Shown: positions 45,693 through 55,153, counted from the stretch's first letter. The stretch is 64,000 nt of DNA from Thiohalocapsa sp. ML1 (GCF_001469165.1 NZ_JABX01000023.1:1-64000), one strand, 5' to 3'. A program made the numbers and translations. Notes: generated by a model from the sequence alone, not told the origin.

Positions 45693-47267
45693 TCAGCCCC
45701 CGGCGCGCTCGATCTCGGTCAGGTGCGCAAGCAGCGCCCGCACGGCGTCGGCATCGCGCAGCCGGTAGGCCGCCGTGCTCGGGCGCGGTGCCGCGGATAC
45801 CAGGATGCCGATGCCGCCGCGCTCGGCCAGCGCGCGGAAGGCGTCCTCGTCCGTGTCGTCGTCGCCGATGTAGATGGGGAGCACGTCCGGGCCGTCCAGG
45901 TCCAACTGGGCCAGCAGCCAGGTCACGGCGCGGCCCTTGTCCCAGTCGATGTCGGGCCGGAGCTCGTAGATCTGCTTGCCGCCGGTGCGCTTGAGCGTCG
46001 GCAGTGCCTGGGCCGTCGCCGCCACGGCCTGCTCCACCTGCGGCATGTGCTCGGCGGCGACGCGGCGGTAGTGCACGGCGATGGCAAAGCGCTTGCGCTC
46101 GACCTGGGCGCCGTCGATGGCGGCGAGGCGCTGGTGCAGCCGCTCGGCGGCGTCGGCGAGGTCCTCCAGGGCATCGACGCCCTCCGGCTGCTCCAGGCGC
46201 AAGTCCGGCCCGCGGATGTCGAAGCCGTGGCTGCCGGCGTAGATCAGCTCGTCGAGGTCCACCAGCGCGGCGACGTCGTCCAGATCGCGGCCGCTGACGA
46301 TGGCCACCGGCATCACGGCCGCCGCCGCGCGCAGCGCGGCGCGCATGGCGGGGTCGATGTGGGCGTCCTCCGGGCGGTCCACGATGGGCGTCAGCGTGCC
46401 GTCGTAGTCCAGGAACAGCGCCGGGCGGCGCTCGGCGAGCCGGCGCGAGATCAGCGCCGGCTCGGTCAGGAGCTGCGGGCCGACGACGCTCGGTACCTCG
46501 GTGGCGGCATCGATGCGCACGCCGCAGAGGTCGTGCAGCACCCGATGGGCGCCGGCCTCGCGCAGCGCCTCCGTCTGGCCATCGCGGGAGACGCCGATGA
46601 CGAGGGCGAAGTCGCCGCGCCGCGCCGCGCGCACGCCGGCGACGGCGTCCTCGAGCACCGCCGTGCGCGCCGGCTCGGCACCGAGCCGGGCGGCGGCCTC
46701 GATGAAGGTGTCCGGGTCGGGCTTGCCCGCGAGTCCGAGCGCGTCGGCCACGACGCCGTCCACCCGTGCGTCGAACAGCTCCGCGATGCCGGCCTTGTGC
46801 AGGATGGTGTCGCAATTCTTGCTCGCCGTGACCACGCCGACGCGGAAGCCCGCGGCCCGCAGCCGCTGCAGCAGTGCCACCGCGCAGCCATACAGCTCCA
46901 CGCCCTGCTCGCGCAGGGCGGCGTGGAACAGCGCGTTCTTGCGGTTGCCGAGGCCCCACAGCGTCTCGCGCTCGGGCGGGTCGTCCGGCGCGCCGGTGGG
47001 TAAGTTCACGCCGCGGGCGGCGAGGAAGTGCTTGACGCCTTTGATACGCGGCTTGCCGTCGACATAGCGCCGATAGTCGCGCTCGACATCGAAGGGGCTG
47101 TGGTCCTCGCCGCCGCGGGCCGGGCGCTCGCGCAGGTAGGCATCGAACAGCTTCTTCCACGCCGCGGCGTGTACCTTCGCGGTGCGCGTCACGACGCCGT
47201 CGAGGTCGAACAGCACCGCGTCGAGCTCGCTGCGGGAGAGGGTCGTGCTGGGCTCGGAGTCGGGCAT
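45693..47267 (-). CDS. otsB: Fusion of beta-phosphoglucomutase-like HAD and trehalose-6-phosphatase
   Basis: 524 residues from ATG 47267 (the frame to 47354 adds unrelated residues). The N-terminal HAD domain has the nucleophile D21 in LFDLDGVVT and family blocks GNRKNALFHAALREQGVE and VLEDAVAGVRAARRG, as in beta-phosphoglucomutases. The C-terminal domain begins at about 275 with D287 in LDYDGTLTPIVDRPE, then GKQIYELRPDIDWDKGRAV and IGDDDTDEDAF, the trehalose-phosphatase motifs. Mycobacterial OtsB1 joins the same two domains to GH65; here GH65 is the separate gene at 41492. Trehalose synthesis and breakdown to glucose-6-phosphate are therefore linked. No trehalose-6-phosphate synthase is in the window. 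Confidence 0.92.
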   Translation of the reverse strand: MPDSEPSTTLSRSELDAVLFDLDGVVTRTAKVHAAAWKKLFDAYLRERPARGGEDHSPFDVERDYRRYVDGKPRIKGVKHFLAARGVNLPTGAPDDPPERETLWGLGNRKNALFHAALREQGVELYGCAVALLQRLRAAGFRVGVVTASKNCDTILHKAGIAELFDARVDGVVADALGLAGKPDPDTFIEAAARLGAEPARTAVLEDAVAGVRAARRGDFALVIGVSRDGQTEALREAGAHRVLHDLCGVRIDAATEVPSVVGPQLLTEPALISRRLAERRPALFLDYDGTLTPIVDRPEDAHIDPAMRAALRAAAAVMPVAIVSGRDLDDVAALVDLDELIYAGSHGFDIRGPDLRLEQPEGVDALEDLADAAERLHQRLAAIDGAQVERKRFAIAVHYRRVAAEHMPQVEQAVAATAQALPTLKRTGGKQIYELRPDIDWDKGRAVTWLLAQLDLDGPDVLPIYIGDDDTDEDAFRALAERGGIGILVSAAPRPSTAAYRLRDADAVRALLAHLTEIERAGG

Positions 47268-47379
47268 GGGGGTCTCGGGATGGGTTGCGGGCGGCACGAA
47301 CGCGTGCCGGCGGCCGCGGTGCCTGGGCTTGCAGCGGGGGACGCAGGGAGACAAGCAAAAAAGGTGCCTCGGCGGGGGC

Positions 47380-47438
47380 GGCCAAGGGCCGAGGGCCGAG
47401 GGCCAAGGGAGCCCTCCTTGGCCTTTGGTCCTTGGTTC
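47380..47438. repeat. GGCCGAGG/CCTTGGCC hairpin repeat, copy 2
   Basis: GGCCAAGG-GCCGAGG-GCCGAGG-GCCAAGG faces CCTTGGCCTTTGGTCCTTGG. Same family and orientation as 45556-45632, so the two copies bracket the trehalose-phosphatase fusion gene. Confidence 0.75.
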
Positions 47439-47830
47439 AGCTTGCAGATGCGTCGAGTTTCGAACGGGGCGACCTCTGAGACGTCAACATAATCGTGGTC
47501 GTCATCGAAGGTTCGCGGTGTTGACGGGCGTTGACTGGAGTGTTGACCACCAGGTCAACACGGCCACCGAGCGGGATGCACTGGTGTCGCGACTGCGGGG
47601 GGCGACCTGGAGGTCGGCTCTCCAGCCGGGCCCGGCCCGGCTCCCGCTCCGGCTCGGCTACGGGAGGGGAAGTGCTGTGCTACCGAGTCTCCGCGGTTCC
47701 CGCGCCTCGCTGCCCCGCGATGCAGCGGTCGGGATCGGTTGGCGCTCGGTTCGATTTCGATAGCGATTTCGATAGCGCGCCGGAGGTCAGCGCGCGCCGG
47801 ACACCTGCGGTCGAGCACCGCGGCCTGGCG
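47439..47830. other. Gap holding a perfect inverted repeat and GAT hexamers
   Basis: At 47540-47561 GTGTTGACC-ACCA-GGTCAACAC is a perfect 9-bp inverted repeat, preceded by two more GTTGAC copies (47519 and 47529), so it could be an operator or terminator. At 47753-47776 GATTTC and GATAGC alternate twice. No gene is supported here. Confidence 0.6.
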
Positions 47831-48184
47831 TCAGTCCAGCCCGCGGGCGCCCTTGAGCTTGGCCTTCTTTAGGGTCGCGCCCTTGAGCTTGGCCTTGCGC
47901 AGGTCGGCATCGCTGAGATCCGCGCCGGTGAGGTCGGTGCCGCGCAGGTCCGCCTGGCGCAGGCGCGCGTCGTGCAGGTCGGCGCCCGTCAGGTCCGCGT
48001 CACGCAGGTTGGCGCCGTTGAGGTGCGCATGGCGCAGGTCGGCGTCGCGGAGCTTGAGGCCGCTCAGGTTCTTGTCGTCGAGGTCGACGCTGCTCTTGCC
48101 CTTCTCGCGCCGCTCCTTGACCCATTGGTTGAAGCTCTCGACGTCGCCGTCTTTGAGCAGCTCTACGGCCTTTTTCGTCGCCAC
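47831..48184 (-). CDS. Pentapeptide-repeat protein
   Basis: 117 residues from GTG 48184, with a GGAG ribosome site 8 bp before it; the frame is open far upstream but without meaning there. After an N-terminal helix (KKAVELLKDGDVESFNQWVKER) come about 14 A(D/N)LxX repeats, such as ADLRHAHLNGANLRDADLTGADL, ending KLKGARGLD. Repeats fold into a right-handed four-sided beta-helix. Some relatives mimic DNA and protect gyrase; the function here is unknown. Confidence 0.85.
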   Translation of the reverse strand: MATKKAVELLKDGDVESFNQWVKERREKGKSSVDLDDKNLSGLKLRDADLRHAHLNGANLRDADLTGADLHDARLRQADLRGTDLTGADLSDADLRKAKLKGATLKKAKLKGARGLD

Positions 48185-48310
48185 GCTCGGATCTCCGCCG
48201 GGGAATGCCCAAAGCCTAGCAGATGCGCCGGCGGCGGTGCGGTGGCCAAGGTCTGCAATGGCCTCTATGCTTTGGCGCATGCCTTCCGCCGCCGCCTTGC
48301 CATTTGCGCC

Positions 48311-49339
48311 ATGCATCCGGTCCTGATCGTCGTGCCCGTGCTTGGTGCCGTGCTCGGTCCGCGGCTCTGGGCTCGGGCGCAGCTCAATTTCCACGATGGC
48401 GAGGACAGCACCTTCCTGCCGGCCGGCGAGCTTGCACGGCGGCTGCTGGACCGCCACGGGCTCGGCCAGGTGCGGGTGGAGGTCACGGACTTGGGCGATC
48501 ACTACGACCCGCTCGCCCGCGCCGTGCGTCTCAACCGGGCGCGCTTCGAGCGCCGCAGCCTCACCGCCGCCACCACGGCCGCGCACGAGGTCGGCCATGC
48601 GCTGCAGGACGCGTCCGGGCACTGGGCCTTCCGGCTGCATCGGGTGCTGGTGCGCGTCGCCCGGGTCACCACCGGCGTCGGCTCCGCACTGCTGCTGGCC
48701 GTGCCGGTGGCGGCGGTGGCCGCGCAGACGCCGGCACCGGCGCGTGGGCTGGGCGTTGCCGCCGTGGCGATGCTCGGCACCGGCTTTGCCGCGCAGCTCG
48801 CGGCACTGCCGTCCGAGCTGGATGCGAGCTTCGCGCGCGCGCTGCCGTTGCTGCGCGATTGCTGTCTGTCCGAGGCGCAGGCGCAGGACGCCCGCCGCAT
48901 CCTGTTCGCCTGCTCGCTGACCTATGTCGCCTCCGCGGCGGTGCCGGCGCTGGCGCTGTTCCCGTGGCTTGCCCCATGGCCGGGCGCGAGGGTCGGCGCA
49001 GCGGCGGCGCTGGGGCTCATGGCGTCGGGCTCCGGCTTCGCGCCGGTGGTCCCAGCAGCGCGGGAGCGCGCCGTGCGGCGGGTCTCCGGCGGCCCGGACC
49101 TGCGGCGCTCGTCCGGGCTTGCGCCGCGCGACCCGCCGTTGCCGGGAGTGTTTGCGCCGATCTGGGTTGCTGCGCCACGCGCAGCGGCGGGGCAGCGGCG
49201 TGAGGCCGAGACGTTGTTGCACTGCAGGCGCGCGGCTGTCGCCCGCGGCGTGCCGGAGCTCGCGCCGCCGATGCGCGCGCTGCGCCGCCTCGCCCGGCCG
49301 CTGCTGCGCGGCTGGCTGCGGGTCACGGGGGACTATTGA
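48311..49339 (+). CDS. YugP-type membrane zinc metallopeptidase with a C-terminal extension
   Basis: 342 residues from ATG 48311. The zinc motif is HEVGHALQDA (TAAHEVGHAL), preceded by the family block HYDPLARAVRLNRARFERRSLTA. Several transmembrane helices follow (VGSALLLAVPVAAVAA, AGVAAVAML-like, LTYVASAAVPALALF). YugP relatives are about 230 residues; this one adds about 100, Arg/Ala/Pro-rich, with no recognised domain. Overall composition is biased but the motif order fits. Divergent from the pentapeptide gene. Confidence 0.8.
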   Translation: MHPVLIVVPVLGAVLGPRLWARAQLNFHDGEDSTFLPAGELARRLLDRHGLGQVRVEVTDLGDHYDPLARAVRLNRARFERRSLTAATTAAHEVGHALQDASGHWAFRLHRVLVRVARVTTGVGSALLLAVPVAAVAAQTPAPARGLGVAAVAMLGTGFAAQLAALPSELDASFARALPLLRDCCLSEAQAQDARRILFACSLTYVASAAVPALALFPWLAPWPGARVGAAAALGLMASGSGFAPVVPAARERAVRRVSGGPDLRRSSGLAPRDPPLPGVFAPIWVAAPRAAAGQRREAETLLHCRRAAVARGVPELAPPMRALRRLARPLLRGWLRVTGDY

Positions 49340-49497
49340 CCGCGCCGGCATACTCGGGTCAGATGACCCGATCGGCGTAACAGTTCTGTAACACTTGGCT
49401 CCGTCGGCGCTCGCGTGCCGGGCGCCGCCGACCGCCATGCGACCAGAGGGCGCCTGCCGGGTTCTCCCAGCACGCCACGCACCACCAAGAGGAGCCC

Positions 49498-52400
49498 ATG
49501 ACCGACGACACCGCTATCCCGCCTGCCGCCACCGAGCGCGTCATGCCCGTGCACCGATGCCGCGGTCGCGTGCGGCTGCAGGTGCACGGGCTCTACCGCA
49601 AGCCGGCGCTGCGCCGGCGGTTGGAGACGGCACTCGCGGACGTGTCCGGTGTCGAGCGGGCGGCGGCCAACCTCGCCACCGGCAGGCTGCTGGTGCTGTT
49701 CGCGGCACCGATGACGCTGCCGCGGCTGGTGGCGCAGGTGGACGCGCTGCTCGGCGAGCGGTGCATGCCCCGCCCGGCGGCGCGTCTGCGCCGCTATCCG
49801 GCGAGCAGGGCGCTGGCTTCGTTCGCGGCGCTGCTGCGCGGTCTCGGGCGCTTTGTCGTGGCCGAGCCGAGCTTCGGCGCCCTGGCCGGCACGGCGTCGG
49901 CCGCGCACCCGCGACGGCTCGAACCGCAGCCGCTCCAGGCCTGGTTTGCGATGCAGCTCGCGGCGGTGGAGTCCGCGCTGTCGGCGAGCCCCGAGACGGG
50001 CCTCGCCGCGGACGCCGCGGCGGAGCGGCTCCGCCGCTACGGCGAGAACGCGCTGGCGGCGGCCGAGACGCGCTCCGACATCGCCATCTTCGTCGGTCAG
50101 TTCAACAGCCTGCCGGTGGGGCTGTTGGCCGTCTCCGCCGGCGTGGCCGTCGCCACCGGCGGGGTGCTCGACGCGGCGGTGATCCTGGGTGTGATCATCA
50201 TCAACGGCGTCATCGGCTTTGTCACCGAGCGCCAGGCGGAGCGGACTATCACCTCGCTCACGCAGACCGGCGCGCGCACCGTGAAGGCGCTGCGGGGCGG
50301 CGAGGCCGTGACCGTGCCGGTGGAGCAGATCGTCCCCGGCGACGTGCTGCTGCTCGCCCCGGGTGACTACGTGGCGGCGGATCTGCGGCTGTTGCGCGCG
50401 CACCGACTGAGCGTGGATGAGTCGGCGCTCACGGGTGAGAGCCTGCCGGTGAGCAAGGATCCTGAATTCATCGCCAAAGAGGACACGGCGCTCGGCGACC
50501 GCCTGAACATGGCCTACATGGGCACCCACGTCACCGGCGGGAACGGCCGCGGACTGGTGGTGGCCACCGCGGCGGCGACGGAGCTCGGCCAGATCCAGAC
50601 CATGGTGGGCGAGGCCGAGGCGCCCGAGACGCCGATGCAGAAGCAGCTCGGGCGCATGGGGACGCAGCTCGCGCTCCTGTCCGGCGGCGTCTGCGCCGGT
50701 GTCTTCGGCATCGGCGTGCTGCGCGGCTTTGCTTGGCTTGAGATGCTGAAAGTCTCGGTGTCCCTCGCCGTCGCGGCGGTGCCCGAAGGCCTGCCGGCGG
50801 TGGCGACGACGACGCTCGCTATGGGCATCAACGAGATGCGCCGGCGCAACGTCGCGGTCCGCCACCTGGATGCCGTCGAGACCCTGGGCTCCGTGCAGGT
50901 GTTCTGCATGGACAAGACCGGCACGCTGACCATGAACCGCATGGCCGTCGTCGCGCTGCACGGCGCGGGCGAATCCATCAAGGTCAGCGATCACCAGCTC
51001 TTCGACGAGCACGGCCATACCGTGGACGCGCTGGAGCGCCCGGAGCTGATTCGGCTCATGCAGATCGTCGCGCTGTGCAGTGAGACCGAGGTCAAGGGCG
51101 CCCCCGGCAAGTGGCAGTTCGAGGGCTCGCCAACCGAGAACGCGCTGGTGGAGCTGGCACTGGACACGGGTATCGACGTGGCCGCGCTGCGCGCCGAGCG
51201 CCCGCGGCTCAAGACCCGCTACCGCGCCGAGGGGCGGCCCTTCATGAGCACCCTGCACCCGTACAAGGCGGGCAAGCATCTGCTCGCCGTCAAGGGCAGC
51301 CCCGAGGAGGTGCTTGGACTCTGCACGACCCTGCTCCGCGGCGGTCGCAAGGTGCGGCTCACCAAGATCACACGCGCCAAGATCATCAACGAGAACCAGC
51401 GCATGGCGGGGCAGGCGCTGCGCGTGCTCGGCGCCGCCTACCGCGAGCTCGACGACGGCGTCATGCCCGAGAAGACCGAAGGGCTGTGCTGGCTTGGCCT
51501 CGCCGGCATGGCGGACCCGATGCGCCCCGGCATGGACCGGCTCATCGCCGAGTATCACCGCGCCGGCATCGAGACCATCATGATCACCGGCGATCAGAGC
51601 GCGACGGCCTATGCCATCGGCAAGGAGCTCGGCCTATCCGGCGAGCGGCCCCTGCAGGTGCTGGAATCGAACAAGCTGGAGGACATGGACCCGGATCTGC
51701 TGGCCGGGCTGGTGCGCAACGTGCACGTGTTCGCGCGGGTGAGCCCGGCGCACAAGCTCAAGATCGTGCGCGCGCTGCAGGAGGCGGGCATGGTGGTTGC
51801 CATGACCGGCGACGGCATCAACGACGGGCCGGCACTGAAGGCCGCGGACATCGGCGTGGCCATGGGCGAGAGCGGCACCAACGTGGCGCGGGAGGTCTCG
51901 GACGTCGTGCTGGAGGACGACAACCTGCACACCATGACCATCGCCGTGGCGCAGGGGCGGACCATCTACAACAACATCCGCAAGATGATTCACTTCATGG
52001 TCTCCACCAACCTCACCGAGATCGAGGTGATGCTGGTCGGCGTCATCCTCGGCTGGGGCGAGACCATGAACCCGATGCAGCTCCTCTGGATCAACCTGGT
52101 GACGGACATCTTCCCGGGGCTCGCGCTGTCCATGGAGCCCGCGGAGCCGGACATCATGACCCGCCCGCCGCGGGACCCCGAGGAGGCGATGATCACCCGC
52201 GAAGACCTCAAGCGCATGACCTTCGAGTCCGGCATCATCGGTATCGGCACGCTTGGCGCATTCGTCTACGGTATGCGCAAGTACGGCCTCGGACCGGCCC
52301 CGGCCACGCTCGCATTCAATACGCTGGTAATGAATGAGCTAGCCCATGCGCTCAGCTCGCGCTCGCGTTACCGCAACGTCTTCGGCGGCGAGAAGCTTGC

Positions 52401-52611
52401 ACCCAACAAGCACCTGACCCGCGCCGTGCTCGGCATGGCGGCGTTGCAGGTGGTGGTGAGCCTGGTGCCCGGGGCGCGCCGGCTGCTCGGCACCGTACCG
52501 CTCGGCTGGATGGACCTCGCGGCCATCGGCGCCGGCGTGCTGCTGCCGCTGATCGTCAATGAGGCGACGAAGCCTGCTTATCGCGGGCCGGAAGGAAAGT
52601 TTGAAGTTTGA
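49498..52611 (+). CDS. P2-type cation-transporting ATPase with N-terminal HMA_2 domain
   Basis: 1037 residues. Residues 15-90 are an HMA_2 domain (RCRGRVRLQVHGLYRKPAL, then SGVERAAANLATGRLLVLF). The actuator domain has TGES at 312-315, TM4 has VPEGLPA, the phosphorylated Asp is D472 in DKTGTLT, and the hinge is TGDGINDGPA near 770-779. WINLVTDIFPGLALSMEPAE is typical of P2A Ca2+/Mn2+-type pumps, yet HMA_2 is more usual with P1-like metal pumps. The ion is not fixed. The HMA_2 domain relates it to the lone protein at 25299. The last four codons lie in a GTTTGAA repeat. Confidence 0.9.
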   Translation: MTDDTAIPPAATERVMPVHRCRGRVRLQVHGLYRKPALRRRLETALADVSGVERAAANLATGRLLVLFAAPMTLPRLVAQVDALLGERCMPRPAARLRRYPASRALASFAALLRGLGRFVVAEPSFGALAGTASAAHPRRLEPQPLQAWFAMQLAAVESALSASPETGLAADAAAERLRRYGENALAAAETRSDIAIFVGQFNSLPVGLLAVSAGVAVATGGVLDAAVILGVIIINGVIGFVTERQAERTITSLTQTGARTVKALRGGEAVTVPVEQIVPGDVLLLAPGDYVAADLRLLRAHRLSVDESALTGESLPVSKDPEFIAKEDTALGDRLNMAYMGTHVTGGNGRGLVVATAAATELGQIQTMVGEAEAPETPMQKQLGRMGTQLALLSGGVCAGVFGIGVLRGFAWLEMLKVSVSLAVAAVPEGLPAVATTTLAMGINEMRRRNVAVRHLDAVETLGSVQVFCMDKTGTLTMNRMAVVALHGAGESIKVSDHQLFDEHGHTVDALERPELIRLMQIVALCSETEVKGAPGKWQFEGSPTENALVELALDTGIDVAALRAERPRLKTRYRAEGRPFMSTLHPYKAGKHLLAVKGSPEEVLGLCTTLLRGGRKVRLTKITRAKIINENQRMAGQALRVLGAAYRELDDGVMPEKTEGLCWLGLAGMADPMRPGMDRLIAEYHRAGIETIMITGDQSATAYAIGKELGLSGERPLQVLESNKLEDMDPDLLAGLVRNVHVFARVSPAHKLKIVRALQEAGMVVAMTGDGINDGPALKAADIGVAMGESGTNVAREVSDVVLEDDNLHTMTIAVAQGRTIYNNIRKMIHFMVSTNLTEIEVMLVGVILGWGETMNPMQLLWINLVTDIFPGLALSMEPAEPDIMTRPPRDPEEAMITREDLKRMTFESGIIGIGTLGAFVYGMRKYGLGPAPATLAFNTLVMNELAHALSSRSRYRNVFGGEKLAPNKHLTRAVLGMAALQVVVSLVPGARRLLGTVPLGWMDLAAIGAGVLLPLIVNEATKPAYRGPEGKFEV

Positions 52612-52656
52612 AGGGTGAAGGGTGAAGGTTGAAGTTTGAAGTTTGAAGTTTGAAGG
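52597..52656. repeat. GTTTGAA/GGGTGAA heptamer array
   Basis: About eight 7-bp units (GTTTGAA, GGGTGAA, GGTTGAA) run from the last codons of the P-type ATPase to 52656. The ATPase stop TGA and its last residues (KFEV) are encoded by the first units. Confidence 0.85.
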
Positions 52657-52750
52657 GCGGGCGCTACTCGATAAGTTGATTAGTGACGGTTCATCGGTAC
52701 TCTGGCAGGAGTGAATCAGTGCAGCACAACCCGACGGCAAGGGCATCGAA

Positions 52751-52901
52751 ATCGCTATCGGGATCGCTATCGGGATCGCTATCGGGATCGCTATCGGGAT
52801 CGCTATCGGGATAGACAGGACACGACACTGGGTCCGGCCATGAGATGCGCGATTTCGATTTCGATCCCGATCCCGATCCCGATCCCGATTTCGATTTCGA
52901 T
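52751..52901. repeat. Paired hexamer arrays with complementary character
   Basis: At 52751-52810 the 12-mer ATCGCTATCGGG repeats five times exactly. At 52851-52901 eight hexamers read GATTTC twice, GATCCC four times, GATTTC twice. CCCGAT and ATCGGG units of the two arrays can pair, so the region could form a large cruciform or RNA hairpin just upstream of metK. Confidence 0.9.
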
Positions 52902-52949
52902 GGCAAGGAGCCCTAACCACCTCAGTCACGAACAGTCGGGAGCCCGCGA

Positions 52950-54137
52950 ATGAGCGACGACTTCATCTTTACGTCCGAATCCGTGACCACCGGCCATCCG
53001 GACAAGCTCTGCGATCAGGTGAGCGACGCCATTGTCGATCACTTTCTGAGCCAGGACCCGAACGCCGGCATCGTCGCCGAATGTGCCGTGGCGAGCGGCG
53101 TGCTGTTCATCTCGGCGCACTACGCCTCCAGGGCCGGGCTCGCGATCCCGGACGTGGCGCGGGCGGTGGTCCGGGGGGTCGGCTATCCGCGGCAGGTGTT
53201 CGACGCGGACGCCTGCACCATCATGACCAGCTTCATGGATCATACCGAGCGGGACTACCGGGAGCTGGACCTGGATGCGCTGGACGACGACGGCATCGCC
53301 GGCATCACCGCGAAGGACCAGGTGACGGTGTTCGGCTACGCCTGCGATCAGACCGACGCGCTGATGCCGCTGCCCATCAGCATCGCCCACGCGCTGGTGC
53401 GCAAGCTCGACGAGCCGGGGCTCGATCGGGAGCTGCCCTACCTGCTGCCGGACGCCAAGGTCCAGGTCGGCGTCGAGTATCGCGAGAACCGGCCCGTTCG
53501 CATCCACAGCGTCGCCGTCGAGACGAGCCAGCGCGAGGGCAGCGCCCCGGCCCCGGACCGGCTGCGAGCCGACCTGATCCATGGGGTGATTACGCCCGTA
53601 CTCGCCGAGCAGAGCGTCGCCCCGGATGGCCACACCCACTACTTCATCAATCCGGAGGGGCCGGTCATCGGCGGCGGCCCCGCCGTGCACTCCGGGCTCA
53701 CCGGCCGCAAGACCGGCATCGATACCTACGGCGAATACGCCCGCCACAGCGGTGCCGCGCTGAGCGGCAAGGACCCGATGCGCATCGATCGGGTCGGCGC
53801 CTATGCGGCCCGCTACGCGGCCAAGAACGTCGTCGCCGCCGGACTGGCGCGCGAATGCGAGGTGCAGCTCAGCTACAGCATCGGCGCGGCGGGACCCGTC
53901 AGCCTGCGCGTGCGCACGCTCGGCACCGGCAGCATCGACGACGCCGACATCGCCCGGCGCCTGCGCGAGACCTTCGACTTTCGCATCGGCGCCATCGTCC
54001 GCGATCTGCGCCTACGGGAGCTGCCGGGCGAGCATCCCGAGGGCTTCTACCGGCGCCTCGCCGTCTACGGCCAGATGGGGCGAACCGATTTCGACGTGCC
54101 CTGGGAGCGTACGGACCGCGCCGGACGCCTCGGCTAG
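52950..54137 (+). CDS. metK: S-adenosylmethionine synthetase, divergent
   Basis: 395 residues; makes SAM from ATP and methionine. FTSESVTTGHPDKLCDQVSDAIVD is the N-terminal signature, and SGKDPMRIDRVGAYAARYAAKNVVAAGLA the phosphate-binding block. Changes stand out: the usual GAGDQGLMFGYAT reads ITAKDQVTVFGYACDQ, and GGGAFSGKD reads SGAALSGKD. The core Asp, His and Lys residues remain. It is thus probably active but unlike a housekeeping MetK. It follows the P-type ATPase across the repeat arrays and is the last gene before the accessory region. Confidence 0.88.
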   Translation: MSDDFIFTSESVTTGHPDKLCDQVSDAIVDHFLSQDPNAGIVAECAVASGVLFISAHYASRAGLAIPDVARAVVRGVGYPRQVFDADACTIMTSFMDHTERDYRELDLDALDDDGIAGITAKDQVTVFGYACDQTDALMPLPISIAHALVRKLDEPGLDRELPYLLPDAKVQVGVEYRENRPVRIHSVAVETSQREGSAPAPDRLRADLIHGVITPVLAEQSVAPDGHTHYFINPEGPVIGGGPAVHSGLTGRKTGIDTYGEYARHSGAALSGKDPMRIDRVGAYAARYAAKNVVAAGLARECEVQLSYSIGAAGPVSLRVRTLGTGSIDDADIARRLRETFDFRIGAIVRDLRLRELPGEHPEGFYRRLAVYGQMGRTDFDVPWERTDRAGRLG

Positions 54138-55153
54138 AGCGCGCCTCGGCGAGTCGCGGGGCCGCTGTCGGCGCCGGAACTTGGTACTTGCGTCTGTGAG
54201 GTTGCGACAGCGCCGCAGCAACCTTGTAGGCGATGCGCCAGCAGGCCCGCCATCCAACTGATGGATGTGCAAGCCGTGCCGATGACCCGGGAACAACGGC
54301 CTTGACCATCACCTCGGCCGCGCGGGCGCGCAGACTGCGTAGTCAGGCCATCCTGGCCTGACAGAATCGGGGCTGGAAGCGCTGGCTACGCGCGCCGTGC
54401 GATCGGGCCATCGGCCGCGTTGTTACGCTCAATGGACGCTCTGGATCCCGGAAAACGTGGCCTGTGCAGGCCTGTCCCAAATTGTTCCCTTGCGGGTCAC
54501 CCCTAACCACACTGAATGCTGTCGGGCCTCTTCGTCCTGAGAGCGTTCGAGCCCCGAGCCCCGAGCCCCGCAGCGCGGCAACGTCCGCCCAGGTTACAGC
54601 CGTCCGCACTGCCCGCAATGCACGCGCAGAGCCCCACGTCCGGGGACAAGCTTGGATCAGCAGCGTCTCCTGCATGGGCTGGGGATCGACGTCGAGCTAC
54701 CCGCGACGGTGTGGCGCTAATTCATCACGTTGACGTGTTGCCGGGTAGTTGTGCACGGGATTTCGCATGCCGCACACACCACCTGGCCTCGCGCGACCGC
54801 TGCACCTGCAACTCCGATTCAGGTTACTTGGTTCGGTCTCGGAAGCCAGCTAAGAGATAAGTCAACTGTCCCCGGAACTTCCCCTCTCGTCCCGAGTTTT
54901 CCCGCGCTCGTCGTTGACAACACCGCCATCTCAAGGGCAAATTCCATAGCCACACGGGCCGGATCGCGCCAACGTCCAACAAGTGGATCAGCGCGGACGC
55001 CCGCGGACAGTCGCGAACCGGACCGTCGGCGCACGACGCCGGCGCAGGCGTGGCGGCGAGCCTCGTCGTCTCCACCGCGGGCGCCGGCTATCCACAACGT
55101 TAGCCAACAATAGAGCGTGGTCCACGTTAGCAAAATAAGGATGAAGACTAAAC
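54138..55153. other. 1-kb gap, mostly degenerate sequence, left border of the defence island
   Basis: No frame here has recognisable protein content. It holds the RAYT/REP-like copy at 54824-54880. Base composition falls from high GC to clearly AT-richer towards 55100. Just before gajA a TTAGCAAAATAAGG stretch may carry the promoter. Confidence 0.5.
54824..54880 (+). repeat. RAYT/REP-like element, left copy
   Basis: TTACTT-GG-TTCGGTCTCG, then AAGCCAGCTAAGAGATAAGT and AACTGTCCC, matching 58793-58848 at about 50 of 57 positions in the same orientation. The left arm of its palindrome is decayed compared with the right copy. Confidence 0.8.

Noticed and set aside
48185-49438. Long N-terminal extension of the pentapeptide-repeat protein
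   Set aside because: The extension lies opposite the zinc protease gene and is low-complexity; the GTG at 48184 with a GGAG ribosome site starts the real protein.
49333-51558. 741-residue minus-strand frame
   Set aside because: Shadow of the P-type ATPase; no motif, while the plus frame has all ATPase signatures.
52691-52906. Minus-strand frame with SDPD and SKSG repeats
   Set aside because: It is only the translation of the hexamer arrays; no start or ribosome site supports it.
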